This document shows positions 1 through 12,231 of a stretch of 64,000 bases of DNA, in pieces; the first letter of the stretch is position 1; every line of letters begins with the position of its first letter. The DNA comes from Prostheceraeus crozeri (Eukaryota; Platyhelminthes; Polycladida; Euryleptidae), in NCBI GenBank assembly GCA_907163375.1, contig CAJQUW010012972.1, forward strand, positions 788,538 to 852,537, read 5' to 3'. The translations under genes were made by a program, and so were the position numbers. The notes under the pieces are model-generated. The model saw only the letters and a list, made by a program, of their open reading frames with translations. It searched no databases and was not told where the DNA came from.

Positions 1-2389
1 AACGAAAGTCGGGCCAAATTTGAGATGGTGCTATCAACTAATTCTCGAGACGAACTTCAGATTTCTTCAGATGAAGTGGATATGGATGTCGATAGTTACC
101 ATTTCATATGACTCCTCAGAAAGTAAAGAGAGTCAAGCTGCTGCAGCTCTTCTAACGTTTGATGTCCCAGATAATTATTTTTTTGTTGATTTGCAGTGCT
201 GCCATATTTCTTGTAGTCATCCTATATTTCTGATACAGCAAATGTACATTTCAGAATCTGACAACAAATATTCAGTGAACAATTATTTGCAGTATTTTGC
301 TTCTCGTAGGCGTGAGTGTGCTGAATCGTGATCAGCCACACGTGCTTCATTTTGTTATCATCGAATACATCCATCTCAATCAAGAATAATCTGGTTACCT
401 TAGGTCCATTCAGAGATTTACTTGCTATCAGCCAACCACATCGAATCTCCTGTCTAGTGCATGTCGCTCTGCTTCTCAGTAAGCAGGAATCGGCAGTTGT
501 GACGTCATCATGAATCTTTGACATGAATTTGCAGGCAAACTAACGAGCAGATGAGTGTGACAGTGATAGGAAATCGTCTTAGTGTTTGAATGCTTTAATA
601 TTCAGGAATAAATGTCGTTTCTGAAATTGACCGAACTCCACCTGTAGGACTAGTTGGATTGGGATTTCTGCAAAGACGGCTGGGAGCATTGACTACATGG
701 CATCTACCATGTTGAAGAATATGTGTGTTCGGTCCTTTGAAGTGGTGTGGAGGGTGGAGTTCGATAGCTCTGGTGATGAGATTTAGTCTGATGGTAGAAT
801 GGGACCAAAGTTGCTTAGGATTGGCAGGATCGAGATTTCCGCAAAGATGGCTGGGAGCATTGGCTGTATGTAGGCTTAAAAAAACATTGCTTATTTTAAA
901 ACACAATTTTAAAGCATGCTGTTTTTTAAAAAATCCTGTTTCTTTGTTTATTTTTGTTTTTTTGAGAATTTCTCATTATTTTTTTCAGGCATTTCATCCA
1001 ACTTTCGATTAAAGAAACTAATGATCGAAGTATAGATATTATTATAGTTATCCTAATATCAACTGCTATGTGCTTTCATTGGTATTTGGGGATCATTTCA
1101 TGGTTGTGATGTACTTTCGAGACATATAAATAACATTTTTCTTTTGGTATTGATATTCAGTAGTCTGAGCTCCTAATCTAATGCGAGTGTAACTCACTCG
1201 CGCGAGCATAGCAGTTAACAACTCGACGGAGCTTGTTATGTCATTAGAGGACCGAAGCCAGTCAGATTTCAGTAGGTAGCCTAGACTGATGAGGTCTTTC
1301 ATTCCTGTCTGTCAATCAATTATCGATCGCTGAGATGCAGTCGTGTTTCAGTCTGCAATAAACCGATTCTATTATTGAAATCATCTACTTGAATAGTCCC
1401 AGTTTCCCAATTATTTGATGACAGAGACAGCTGACAGATACGAGATCGATATCGAGATGGACATCGGATCTAACACCGGATGCATCTCTCGGAGTAGTTT
1501 TAGGCAATGTAAAAAGCGGGATGACTGCGGTTTTTGTTTGTTTGGAGGCAGATACGGACGCGGCCGCGGGTTGCAACTTAACATTCATTAAATTTCTAAA
1601 AAACTATCTTGGAGAAACGTCAGCATGACAGCAAAAGGGAAGCAAACGGAAATTTGATGCGTGTAGACCGACCGAAGAGATGCTAAATCCTATGAAAGCA
1701 AATGTAGCTCGGTGATGTGGTATATTTAGCTTCTGTGCAGCAGAATTTCAGCTCAAAGTTCTTTTATTGTGTCTATTAAAAACCACCCATGACGTTGACG
1801 ACACATTGACTGGGTTGGACATTTTAAAAAACGTTACAAACTGATGACATAAAATACAATAAAACAATAAAAACACAAAATGCACACAAAGAAAAAACAT
1901 TGTTTTTTAACATAAGCTTCATTCCATCTATATTGAATTTTTAACATCTTTATTGAAAATGGTGGTGTCTTAGTGTTGTGAAGTGGATGGAAGGGGGAGG
2001 TCGACAGCTATGGTGATGAAATTTGTTGTGATGGTGAAGTGAGACCTAGGTATCCAGTTCTTAAGAACAGGGACCTTTGAGCTGGAAGCTGCAACGACGT
2101 CGCTGCTAGTCTCTGACGTACTTACCACATATGCTTGAACACTAAAACAATTTCCACTTATTTGGTGCACATTTGTGTGAAGTAGGGTTGAATTCGGGTC
2201 GGGTACGCGGGTCCATCCGATTCCTGCGGGTCCAGGTTTGTTCGGGTCCGCCGGGTTCAGCGCACCAGGTCCATGAACCCGGACTGATAATTTTCTATTC
2301 TGTAATATTACTCTAATATTACATGGCCGCTGGCACTTGTAAAATTGTTGTAAAATGTTTATGAGAGATCTGGAGATTGAGGATTTGTA
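1..2389. other. Left flank, no gene recognised
   Basis: I see no convincing coding region here. All open frames are short and unlike known proteins. The stretch holds degenerate copies of a repeat (listed separately) and a GC-richer patch at about 2190-2290 with repeated GGGTC/CGGGT words. Confidence 0.5.
600..905 (-). repeat. Degenerate ~176-bp tandem repeat with a distant copy
   Basis: Two diverged copies of a segment containing GCTGGGAGCATTG lie about 175 bp apart (near 680 and 855). A 66-bp part of the unit (740-805) recurs at 1982-2047 at roughly three quarters identity by eye, in the same orientation. Read on the minus strand the copies stay open and translate to similar peptides, so they may come from an old repeat with coding ancestry. 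I do not recognise the family. Confidence 0.45.
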
Positions 2390-3782
2390 CCGTAAAACGG
2401 GGGAACTTGGAACATGCGGGGTAACTTGGAACAGTATATCAGAAACGTATATTATTTGATCATCTTGCTCTGTCAATGTGTAGCAAATAAGTTAATATCT
2501 GTTAATAAGAACTACTCTCACCCATGGTATGCTATAAAGCACAAAATCTATATGAAGGGTGGACTCAAGGAGGCCCAAAAGGCACAGTCTATGCAGTAGC
2601 CAAATCAGGTTGGTTTGAAATGCAAACTTTCGAAATTTGGTTTATCGATGTATTTCTCAAGACTGTCCGCAGAAGACTTGGAAGAAAGCTACTAGTCGGA
2701 GACAATTCGGCAAGTCACTTTTCTCCCAAAGTTATGCAGCTGGGTAAGACTCATGACATCTATTTTACTGCTCTCCCACCTAGCACAACGCATATTCTGC
2801 AGCCCCTCGACGTTGCTGTATTTCATCCGATGAAATTGATTTAGAGAGAGATTCTTCGCAATTTCCGCAAGGAGACCAGAAGACCGGGGCCTTTTCCAAA
2901 AGAACACTTCGCAATAATGCTGTCAGAGCTGTGGCAAAAGATGAAAATAAAAAATATAGCCAAGAACCTGATCTCTGGCTTTCGTTGTACTGGTCTTAGT
3001 CCAATTAACAGAGCAGATCCTCTAACACGCCTTCCAGGTGGGACAGGCCTGACGAGTTGCGAAGTTGGCAGAAATCTAGACCAGGCTCTTGTGAAGATCC
3101 TACAATCTAACAGAGGTCAAGTTCAGGAAAAGAAAAGAAGAGGACCGAAGATTTCCCCGGGCCTGGATCTCTCAATATCTACTACAAATGAGACTGATGT
3201 ATCGGGATACATCATCATCGGGATATCTAATAGGCCTACATCCTCCTGACCCCTTCAAGGAAGCAGTGGAAACCGTAGCCGTGTAGAAACAGAGATATCA
3301 GAGGAAACACAAAGTGAACAATCATCTTCTGAATCTGAAGAGGAGGATGAAGATTGTCAAGAGGACGATCTTTGTTATTTCTGCCAATGTTCTTACGTGA
3401 CGTATTCAGGGTATGATTGGATTCAGTGCATTCAATGCCACCATTGGATATGTGGTAACTGCAATGAGAGATCAACTGACATCCATTTTCAGTGTAAAGA
3501 TTGTTTGAAATGAAAATATGGACTCTATATGGCGCTATTTTGCAGCTCTTTCATTGAATTGTTATTTGTGTTCCAAGTTACCCCATGTTTCCAAAAAATA
3601 TAATGATTTTGAACTTGTAATGTTTTAAATTCTCGTAAAAATTATTAGATGTGAAATATATTATTTTGAAGATAATATACAACCTGCGGTTTATGTAAAG
3701 TTTCGTTTCTCTGAGATAATGGCTTTTATGATTAATATTATGAAAACTATCAAAAACCGTTCCAAGTTCCCCCGTTTTACGG
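2390..3782 (+). mobile_element. pogo-like DNA transposon, internally deleted
   Basis: The element is 1393 bp long. It has perfect 24-bp terminal inverted repeats (2390-2413 and 3759-3782, starting CCGTAAAACGG) and is flanked on both sides by TA, the target duplication of the Tc1/mariner superfamily. A second inverted pair lies just inside: GGGGTAACTTGGAACA near 2419 and its complement near 3569, which repeats the inner part of the terminal repeat. The inside encodes the C-terminal half of a pogo-type transposase. The helix-turn-helix and first catalytic region are missing, so the copy is an internal deletion derivative. The identical ends suggest recent mobilisation by a related full copy. 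Confidence 0.88.
2524..3513 (+). pseudogene. pogo-type DDE transposase remnant with C-terminal zinc finger
   Basis: One frame carries recognisable pogo DDE-superfamily sequence. It shows a VGDNSASH block holding the second catalytic Asp, then LPPSTTHILQPLDVAVFHP holding the third. The frame runs on past a TAG at 2842-2844 (where the family normally has Trp) and a TGA at 3247-3249 to a Cys-rich tail (about 3355-3510) with CxxC pairs spaced like a PHD-type finger. The N-terminal DNA-binding domains and the first Asp are absent because of the 5' deletion. Only these two stops interrupt the surviving frame, so decay is slight. It cannot make an active transposase. Confidence 0.82.
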
Positions 3783-3784
3783 TA

Positions 3785-5090
3785 TGTATAAATTGTATGT
3801 ACTACACCACAGTACATGACACCAACTAATGTCACTTTCTCAAAAAGAACTTGCGTTGGAGCTGGATCTCTTTCAGCGTGCTACTTGGCGCACTGACGTT
3901 TTAATCAGATGAAGTACAGGAATGGGAGAATATAGCTATTTGTAAAATGCCTTGAAAAACGCAAAACGTGCAATTTTCATAGGCATAGGCATATGGGCCC
4001 ATGCTTACCATAAAAATAAACAATTTCTTGAAAAACAAATTGGATTTGCTTGGTTTTAGATTTATTTTTTTTCATAGCTAGACAATGTAGCCAGTTACAG
4101 TGAATATCAAATTAATTACTTTGCGCAAAATACATCTTGAACACGGTACCGCATACTGCTCTATGTGAAAAAACTCTCATCTAGGTAGCCAATTCTTTGA
4201 ATTTGAATAAGAAGTTCCAACAAAAGGGCTGACATACTCGTATATAGGCCTACTGTACTCTATTTAAGATTTCATTGTGATAATCAGTATTGATTATTGG
4301 GCCTAAATTACAATTAATAAGATCGATGGATGTAGCACGTACAAGGCCTATAGCTATTGTCAAACTAGGCCTATCCCTCAAGTATTGAAAGTCACTACAT
4401 TGGAGTCAGATCGCTTAGAGTTAGCTTGAAGTCAATATCTTCGGTTGTGAATGTGCAATAGGCCAAAGTTTAGGCCACTTATTCATTTGCATCTGCAAGC
4501 AAGATTAGGCCTAGGCCATAATACACAGGCCTAATACAATGCAAGTAGCCTAATATTTATACCGGTATACCGCAAGGAGGCGCAGTCAATCGATTCCGCT
4601 TGATTTATCGTGCGACGGAATCAATAGCGCGATTTGTTTTTGCTAAATGACTTCTCAGTGAAATTTGCTTGATGAGGAAAAAATAGGATATTTTCCTGTT
4701 CTCTCGTTCAACATTTGAAATAATCCCACTGAACGGAAATGTGACACCTATGTGTAGCACCTATGTGCAGTTGCTAACCCTATGATCTAGCTAGGATAAT
4801 ACAGAGTTATCGTGTGACGCGACATTTTCATTCTCACACCACAGTAAATCTTTATGGGAATCCTGGGAAATTCCCACACATCGCAAGAATGAGATCTTTC
4901 TATACAAAAGCATTAAGCATGTTTCACACGACTAATGCGAATGCGAAACTTGGGAAATGCAAATACTAAACAGCAAAAAGCGTCGACCAAACGCTAGTCG
5001 ACACATGTTGCGCACTCTGTCGGCGTCTTAATAGCCACAACCTCGAGTACAACAAAGGCGGATTGAGGACACCAGATTATGTTGTCCAAT
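3785..5090. other. Intergenic, no gene seen
   Basis: This is AT-rich host DNA with many AGGCCT-containing words (for example 4236-4560). There is a short palindromic CGATTCCG...CGGAATC pair near 4589-4622. I see no coding potential or RNA gene. Confidence 0.5.
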
Positions 5091-5401
5091 TGTTCACAAA
5101 TGCTTGATGGGATCAGCACCAGGTTATCTGCAAAGTGAAATTCAACTTCATGAACCTCGCAGAGCGAACTTGAGGAGTTATTTGCATAACAGCAGTTCTC
5201 TTAACCAACATCACTCACGGCGATCGCAAATTTTCATTTGTTGTTGCAGCTTGCTGGAATGAACTGCCAGCTGACATCCGCCCCCTCTCCAATACCATTC
5301 ATTTCAAAAAGATTCTAGAAAGCCATTTGTTTAAGAAATTTCTAACCATTTAGAACTTTTTTGTGAAAGCGGGATATAAATATATGAATTATTATTATTA
5401 T
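5091..5401 (+). mobile_element. LINE 3' end (L2/CR1-like), truncated
   Basis: Translation gives the tail of a non-LTR retrotransposon ORF2: a segment like HKCLMGSAPGYLQ, then after a frame change FVVAACWNELPADIRPLSN and LFKKFLTI before a stop at about 5350. This WNxLPxxIR...HLFK ending is characteristic of L2/CR1-type LINEs. About 50 bp later the copy ends in an ATT microsatellite (5388-5401), as L2-type elements do. Only the last ~100 codons are left, consistent with 5' truncation at insertion. The frame change shows it is dead. Confidence 0.75.
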
Positions 5402-5534
5402 CTTCCAAATGAGTGCCTAATGATGAAATGGGGAAGGCATTTAACCAAGCACCAGATTCCGGACATTTCGCTGCAAGCGAACGAGCTCTGTCTACCTTGT
5501 TTGCATTTTTCAACAGATTATTGAAAATCTCAAT

Positions 5535-6100
5535 TTGTCAAATGTAGTCCCAGGATTTTTGATGTCCGAATGTCTCTTTGGTTAGTAACGACCTATCAGA
5601 ATCTTGCCGTATTTTCAGCAGCTCATCGATCAAGGGAGAATTGGGTCTATAAGCAAACTGAAATTCATCATAATTATCTATCAAATCGTCATAAAAATAC
5701 TTCAACACAACATGTTTACAGAGTTTGCTCACAATTGGTAAAAGTGATATAGGCCAAAATTCATCACGTTTGATCGGTACAGTTTTCGCGATTTGGCACA
5801 CATTTGCGATTTTCCAACAATCTGGGACAATTCCTTTGTCAAGTGAAAGATTGAAAAGATTACATAATAGTAAGCATAATGAATGATTCGGTAGATATTT
5901 TCATCATTACAGGAAGGATACCATCACTACCAGGCGATTTGTCAATTTTTAAGTTTTTTAGTTGTTTGAGAACTTGAGGATTGGTGCACATAGGTAGAGT
6001 AGTACAGTTGTCTATTGGGAGAAGTGGAAACTGATGACTTGCTTCAAAGCTACTAGCGAAATTTCGGTTTATGCAATCCACCGCTTCGTAAACATCAGAA
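5535..6100 (-). mobile_element. LINE reverse transcriptase fragment
   Basis: On the minus strand the upstream part (6081-5860) reads LKNLKIDKSPGSDGI, the classic RT-0/1 motif of CR1/Jockey-like LINEs. The downstream part (5801-5538) reads ISLLPIVSKLCKHVVLKYF and FQFAYRPNS, matching RT blocks 1-2. The two lie in order and were once one frame; a frame break separates them. The YxDD region and everything downstream are missing. The adjacent L2-like 3' end lies on the opposite strand, so this is a separate insertion. Confidence 0.8.
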
Positions 6101-6394
6101 TATAATCAGATTATCTTACTGATTGGATTGTCTTCTTTTTTCCACGAATGTCTTTACCCCACACTAGTGGTCGTACGCAGAAATTTTCCATTTTTCAGGC
6201 AGAGACGCAAAATTCACGCAGTGGCTTATATATGTACTGTACATGTGCATATACATGTGCAGATATATAGGCCGATGAGGATCTATGTAATACCTCGCAT
6301 GGTTTATTGATGGTTAGACGTCACTACTTCCCTATTCTGAAATCTTTGACGGTGCTGACATAGTCAGACTTTTATTTGGAGCGCTGTGATGTTT

Positions 6395-6502
6395 TAGCCC
6401 GGATGCCATTCAAGCTGACTTCCCGTGACACTTTCGGGGCTCTTTGACAGGACCGGAAGATCGCTAGCCAAAGCACTTAACCACTGCGCCACGGAGACTG
6501 TA
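6395..6502 (-). mobile_element. tRNA-derived SINE remnant
   Basis: Reading the minus strand from about 6500, the sequence begins CTCCGTGGCGCAGTGGTTAA, which contains a good Pol III A box (TGGCGCAGTGG). The B-box region is diverged (CCGGTCCTGTCAAAG instead of GGTTCGANNCC). The arrangement fits a tRNA-derived SINE head or an old tRNA pseudogene. A functional tRNA is unlikely because no cloverleaf with a proper T arm can be drawn. Confidence 0.6.
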
Positions 6503-9500
6503 TCGGCGCAGGGCCAGTAGTAGTGGTGGCTGTATGGCTCATGTCTAAAATGATGGAATCGCAAAGTGAAAGTTGCCTCAGTATATATGGGTCAATTCAC
6601 TTGAATAGATTGTCATAATATCAATTATTAGTCTTGATTTGAACAACTGTAGTGCATATTGTATTAATTTAAAATTATTGTGTTACAAGGCTATGTGCAT
6701 TTATGATTCACTTCCTTTACATTGAAGTAGAATAATGGCGACATCTCTAGATGTACATGTCGAATTTTTGGAAAATTTTATACCTAGAAGCATGGAAATA
6801 TACATGAACATGTACGTGACATTAAATGCTATCTAAAATACATTATCTACCCATCCTTCAAAGTAATAAATACCTTCGCCTGTAATTATATTGTCACCAC
6901 TTGCAACAGGCATTGGTATATTAGCCATGAAACCTACATGGCGAGGATGCAAATAAACCTCTAAGTTACATGACACATGAAAAAACCTTAACTCCAACAT
7001 AAACATTCTTCAAAAACTGTGATTTATAAAAATCAGTTAAGTGTGGAGAATAAGTCTAGGTAGTTAAGAATATGAAAATTCTAAAATTGATAATAAGATA
7101 GAAAAACAAGTACATGTAGTGAACAAAACCTTCAAGAAACAAAATTATCGAAGTCTTGAAATCGTAATGTTGAAATCTTGATACAAAGAAATATATGAAT
7201 GCAAATCTACTGGGGGGGGGAGTTGGGGCACGCTGCGGGCATCTCAATTTTTGCGAACAGTAGGCATTCGTCCGCGGGCATGGGCGATCGTCGTAGAATA
7301 AAAGATCCCTAACGATTTACTGCAACCGTTTCAAAATAATGGTTCGCCATCGAAGCGAGGTTTAAGGGGTTTCTCTTACCATACTTCCGGAGCGTTGATT
7401 TTCTAAAACTGTGACAATCCATTGAACACAGTGATCTCGCATACCCCGTGGACTAATAGTATGGACTTTCTGAAGTATATGAATGAATATATGAATTGTT
7501 CTTCTTTTCCAAAGCTTGTAAAACATCTCAACAAATGAGGGCCAAACAAAGGAGAATAAAAAGCACAGTGCGATATGAATAAAAGGTATCCTTTATTGAT
7601 TTTGAAATTAACAGGAAACTATCCGTGTGAGAAATACTTCATTAAATCTCCTCCTAGGAATGAGAACAAATTTCATTAACCAGCGAGTTTCAAATACTGT
7701 CAAGAATCGTGGAGGTTTCAGCAAACAGCTGTTGTGACAGACGGGATACTGCGATCAAATAAACAGTGAGTCATTTGTTTCAAATAAAAGCTTCATTTTC
7801 AAACAATGGGTTGTCAAATTCAGCCAGATGAATATTAAGCCAATGTAATTCTCTGCAGAAATTTTCTGTAGAAATTTGAGGTAATGGACGGAGTCATTAT
7901 AGCAATCAGACTTGTGTCAATTACTCACGAAATGTAATTGATTACAATCACTAATTACATCTTCATCAATGTAATTAATTACAATTACTAATTACTCCGT
8001 TTCACTTCAATTACCTTGCAATTATTTTAGATAATTGCAAGAATTGCACTATTCGTTTTTCCAACATTTATTTTTCTGGGCGGATATGCAAAGGTCAATC
8101 ACAACTGCTCCCCAGAATACAGACCACGCTTGTAGCTTTGATGTAAAATTGCCACCTTTTTATTCCCCTCAAGTGCTTTCGCCTCACATATTGATATCGA
8201 GACCTGTGGCTTATAGGAGACTTTATTACGACTGCAATAATAACCGCTAAGGTTTAAATTGACTTGAAGATTGAAGCTGTGCTTTCTTGAAGAACTCATG
8301 TGCTTGACATTTCCCGAAGGGAAATTAATTGTACTTGTTTTCTGATATACATTTTCCGATCAGCAAATAGAGGGAGAAAGAATATCACAACATCGGCGCC
8401 TAATTTAGATGTTGACAATTAGTTTCTTCGAAAAATGTCTGATACTAGTTGTACATCCGGTGCACATCTAAGTATTTGAATGAAAATTTCTGATTGTAAA
8501 GTATGAGTAATTGCAATTACATCTCAATTACATGGCCAAAAATATAATTGATTACAATTACAAATAGCTCATCAGAAAATGTAATTGATTACAAATGCTA
8601 ATTACAGTAATGGCAATTGCAATTGCGTATTTGTAATCGCAATTACAGCTACAACAGAAGTCTGATAGCAACGACATATTGTTCATTTATATTCAAAAGT
8701 CATGAATTCAACTAATTCAAACTGAATTCCACAAATTACCATGGTTTGCTTGGTTCATTGCATGGCGCAAGAATTGAATGAACGACAAGGCATTTATTCG
8801 AGTTTAATTCGGTAGACGGACATTGGTAATCACAAGAATGAATGTTTCTTGAATTGAATGAGAAAATGTGACGATGTAAAAAGCACCTGAGAAAAGCAGC
8901 GCATTGCAAGGAACATCTTCAGTAAGCAAAAGTTGCAAATGGAAGTGATACGTAATCCGGAAAAATGGCAGGATTTATTTCTGACAAATGATGAATGTGA
9001 TTAGAATTTGCCAATTGATGTCTTGTAGAAATCTTATTAAGAAAACAGATCGATATTCATATGTCGATATTCGATATTCGAACTTTTATATGGATGTATT
9101 TAACATATTGGTTAAATTATATATGTAGTTAGTTTTTATTCCTTTAGAGTGGAAGGTTTGTGCTGACGAAAAGCTTTGAAAATATTATTGGATGAATAGA
9201 AGACGTTAATAAACTACAATCATCCAAAGTTTAATTGTTCATGCAATACAGTAATATGAGATTTGTCTATGAAAACCTATAAGAACATCGGTTTTTATTG
9301 TTTAAAACAGTACGCATTGCAGATGCATCCATCAACTGTGTCCGCACACAACATTTAATTACAGAAAAACATGAAGATTAAAGCGTAATGGGAACATTAA
9401 CAGCTTACAAGTTTATCGCAGTCGCCAATTTAGCCCAGCCTTTGGATCCATTTGATCTGCATAATTAGGAGAAAACAAATTATTGTTCAAAAAGCACTGA

Positions 9501-9841
9501 GAACCTTCAAATTATAATTAAAAGCTTTTTAAAGATCGTTCTGGTCAATAGCGTATACTAAAAATGGTTGATTGGGTTACAGACCCAAGAGATCAGACTA
9601 CTCATTGCTTCATTTAATTTATTGGAATAGTTGTTTTTTCAACACTATTATCGGTGATTAATAACAGTGATTCATCAGCTGCACTTGTACAATTGGATAA
9701 TTTGATTTTTGCAGTTTATGTTGAACTCTAACATTCACTTGGTGGAGCTACTGGGAAAACATAATCTTTCACGATAGCCATTTAGTCGCACGTTGCAAGG
9801 CACTTTCCGTTTCATCGTTAACCCAAGGAGGTCTAGATATC
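6503..9841. other. Intergenic AT-rich host DNA
   Basis: I see no coding region. A short G run lies at 7211-7220. Clusters of TAATTGATTAC-like words are listed separately. The rest is AT-rich DNA without recognised repeats. Confidence 0.5.
7919..8652. repeat. Paired clusters of TAATTGATTAC-like words
   Basis: Two clusters (about 7919-8035 and 8503-8652) of near-repeats of GTAATTGATTACAATTAC flank a ~470-bp segment that lacks them. The left cluster ends in a palindrome with 11-bp arms, CTTGCAATTAT...ATAATTGCAAG (8021-8047). TAAT/ATTA cores are homeodomain-type sites, but the paired layout also fits a miniature element with repetitive subterminal ends. I cannot decide between these. Confidence 0.4.
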
Positions 9842-9843
9842 TA

Positions 9844-10193
9844 TACCTTTTCAACATTAAATTGAGAATAGTCCAGACTGAATTGAGAACAGCCAAAATT
9901 GAAATGGGAATAGTCGAGATTGAAATGAGAATAGTCAATATCAAAATGAGAATAGTCAAAATTAAAATGAGAATTTATTTTTTATGATTTTTCCCTACTT
10001 TTGACAGTTTATCCTTACTAAAATCATACACAAGACAGGTCAAGACGGTAGGGGAGGATATCTGGATGTTGATAATGACTGTAGTTCATGGTTTTTACCA
10101 TAAGTACGTTTATGAATCTCACTATCTTAATTTCAAAGAATGATGTATATGCACTATATAAAGTATATCAATACAAGGTGTTTATGCGTTTAC
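9844..10193. repeat. Left TIR of the Tc1-like element, with 22-bp internal repeats
   Basis: This arm matches the right arm in inverted orientation almost base for base. Its outer part holds about five near-copies of a 21-22-bp unit built on TGAGAATAGTC (9863-9975). The left arm has one unit more than the right. Reiterated subterminal units like these are commonly transposase-binding sites; that role is inferred. Confidence 0.8.
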
Positions 10194-10567
10194 CTTACGT
10201 ATAATGCTTCGGTTTTTCAACGATAGGTTTCTCTACTATATGATCTAAATGAAAATTAAGCCTACTTGCAATCGAGAGTATTTAAAACGTTCATCAGATT
10301 CATGAAAGAACAATCCTTCTTGTTTTTGATCAATTAACCTTTCCTCACACTGTAATGACAGCACAGTGACTGGTCTTCCTCAGGCATTTTCTTTCAAGAT
10401 TATACTAAAACGATTGGTGATATGATAATTCTTTTCGTGAGAATTCTGTCTGATGTGCATTTTAAGCATAGATATCTAGAACTCGACATAGGTATATAAG
10501 AATGACATGGTAGACAATTTGAGCAGAATCACCTAACCAGCTACTTCGCGGAGAGAACCTAAGCACA

Positions 10568-11626
10568 ATGTCAGAGTCCCAGTACATGAAGAAGGTGGTT
10601 GCATCGGAGAAAAGGTCTCAGATTTTGGCCTCTCACAATACCGGTGGTGAATGGAGACAATTGGCTACAAGTTTAGATGTGAAAACGTCGACTGCATATC
10701 GATGGATTCGCGAAGGCGAAAAGTCTGACCGACGATGAGGAAACCGTCGTCTCAAACTGAACGATGATCATCGTCAGTTTCTGATCACGGGAATTGAGGA
10801 TGATCCAAGAGTAACTCTGAATGATTTGAATAATCAATTGAATTCAATATACAGCATCGTATTTTCAAAGGAATGCATTCGACAGCATTTAGATACGGCT
10901 CTATATACGTTGAAAGCTATACGTTTTGAACCAGAGAGGGCCAATAAGCAAGTTAACAAAGAAATGCGGAAACAATTTGCAACCGATCTTTTACATTATC
11001 AATCGATGAATTTGCCTGTCCTATTTATGGATGAAACAAACTTCAATCTCCATTTTACAAGGAAGGAGGGTCGGCTACTTCGAGGAACTCGATGTATAAC
11101 AATGGCTGCTGGAAGTCGATACCCAACGTACATCTCATTGGATGTAGCAGCAGTATCGGTTTGATACACCATGAAGCTCGACGAGAATCCTTCAAGAAAG
11201 AAGATGCCACAGAATGGTTCCGTGAATGTCTGAGACGTGCCAATGAAATCTACAACTCTATTGTTGTGTTGGTCTTGGACAATGCCCCATGCCATACCGG
11301 TCTTGATGATGTTATTCAGGAGGATGAGTTTCAGATGCATTTTATTTTGCGGCTAGCACCATACAGCCCGATGCCAAATCCAATCGAGCGAGCGTGCGTG
11401 GTCATGTTTAAAAGCCGCTGTGAAAAGCAAACTTGCAATGCGGATGCAGAGTATACTTTCCAACGATCATGCAGGCATCAGTCAAACTGAAGCGAGATTA
11501 CGACAGCTTGAGAGTGCAATAGTCAACTCAATACCAGAAATAACACCGAGCAAATGTGCGAATTTCGTGGCGTCCATCCAGAACCTACTCCCTAGTGTGT
11601 TGAACCTAGAGGACGTTCAGTTCTAA
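10568..11626 (+). pseudogene. Tc1/IS630-type DD35E transposase, recently broken
   Basis: The start at 10568 gives an N-terminal helix-turn-helix (residues ~15-55, with ATSLDVKTSTAYRWI). The DDE domain follows, with FMDETNF (first Asp), VLDNAPCH (second Asp) and NPIE (Glu) spaced DD35E by my count. The frame is interrupted by a TGA at 10736-10738, a frame change near 11120 and another near 11390; after the last one the C-terminus continues to the stop at 11624-11626. IS630/Tc1 transposases of this length (about 350 aa) cut and paste at TA. Three lesions in about 1 kb suggest a young pseudogene. The copy is non-autonomous. Confidence 0.85.
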
Positions 11627-11905
11627 ATAATTCAATTATGCAATTTACGTGTGTATGATTACAAACGAAAGCAATCTTTGGAAGCAGAATTCTTTTATTT
11701 GTTGTTCAAATGGGTGAGAGATTTATGAAATATAGGGTAAACTGCTGATTATCATTAGATTATACAGTACATGCTATGTCAATCAATTGATTCGCCGTCA
11801 TTAAATTACGTTTATTTAATGTTTATTATTTTTGCGTATTTTAATACAGGTAATTCTCCGAACGACAAAGTCGTGTTAGTTAAAAGAATGAAGCATCACA
11901 AGAAA

Positions 11906-12231
11906 GTAAACGCATAAACACCTTGTATTGATATACTTTATATAGTGCATATACATCATTCTTTGAAATTAAGATAGTGAGATTCATAAACGTACTTATG
12001 GTAAAAACCATGAACTACAGTCATTATCAACATCCAGATATCCTCCCCTACCGTCTTGACCTGTCTTGTGTATGATTTTAGTAAGGATAAACTGTCAAAA
12101 GTAGGGAAAAATCATAAAAAATAAATTCTCATTTTAATTTTGACTATTCTCATTTCAATCTCGACTATTCCCATTTCAATTTTGGCTGTTCTCAATTCAG
12201 TCTGGACTATTCTCAATTCAATGTTGAAAAG
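11906..12231. repeat. Right TIR of the Tc1-like element (inner part)
   Basis: This is the inverted counterpart of 9848-10193. Its last bases, GGTA, lie beyond the hAT insertion at 13276-13279 (the first G belongs to the duplicated target). It lacks one 21-bp subterminal unit present in the left arm (the left copy containing CAATATCAAAATGAG). Confidence 0.82.

Noticed and set aside
1970-2476. 168-codon minus-strand frame
   Set aside because: It spans the left end of the pogo-like element and host sequence with a repeat copy. The translated product is low in structure and unlike any family.
6395-6502. Functional tRNA gene
   Set aside because: Only the A box is well preserved; the T arm/B box is diverged and no cloverleaf forms.
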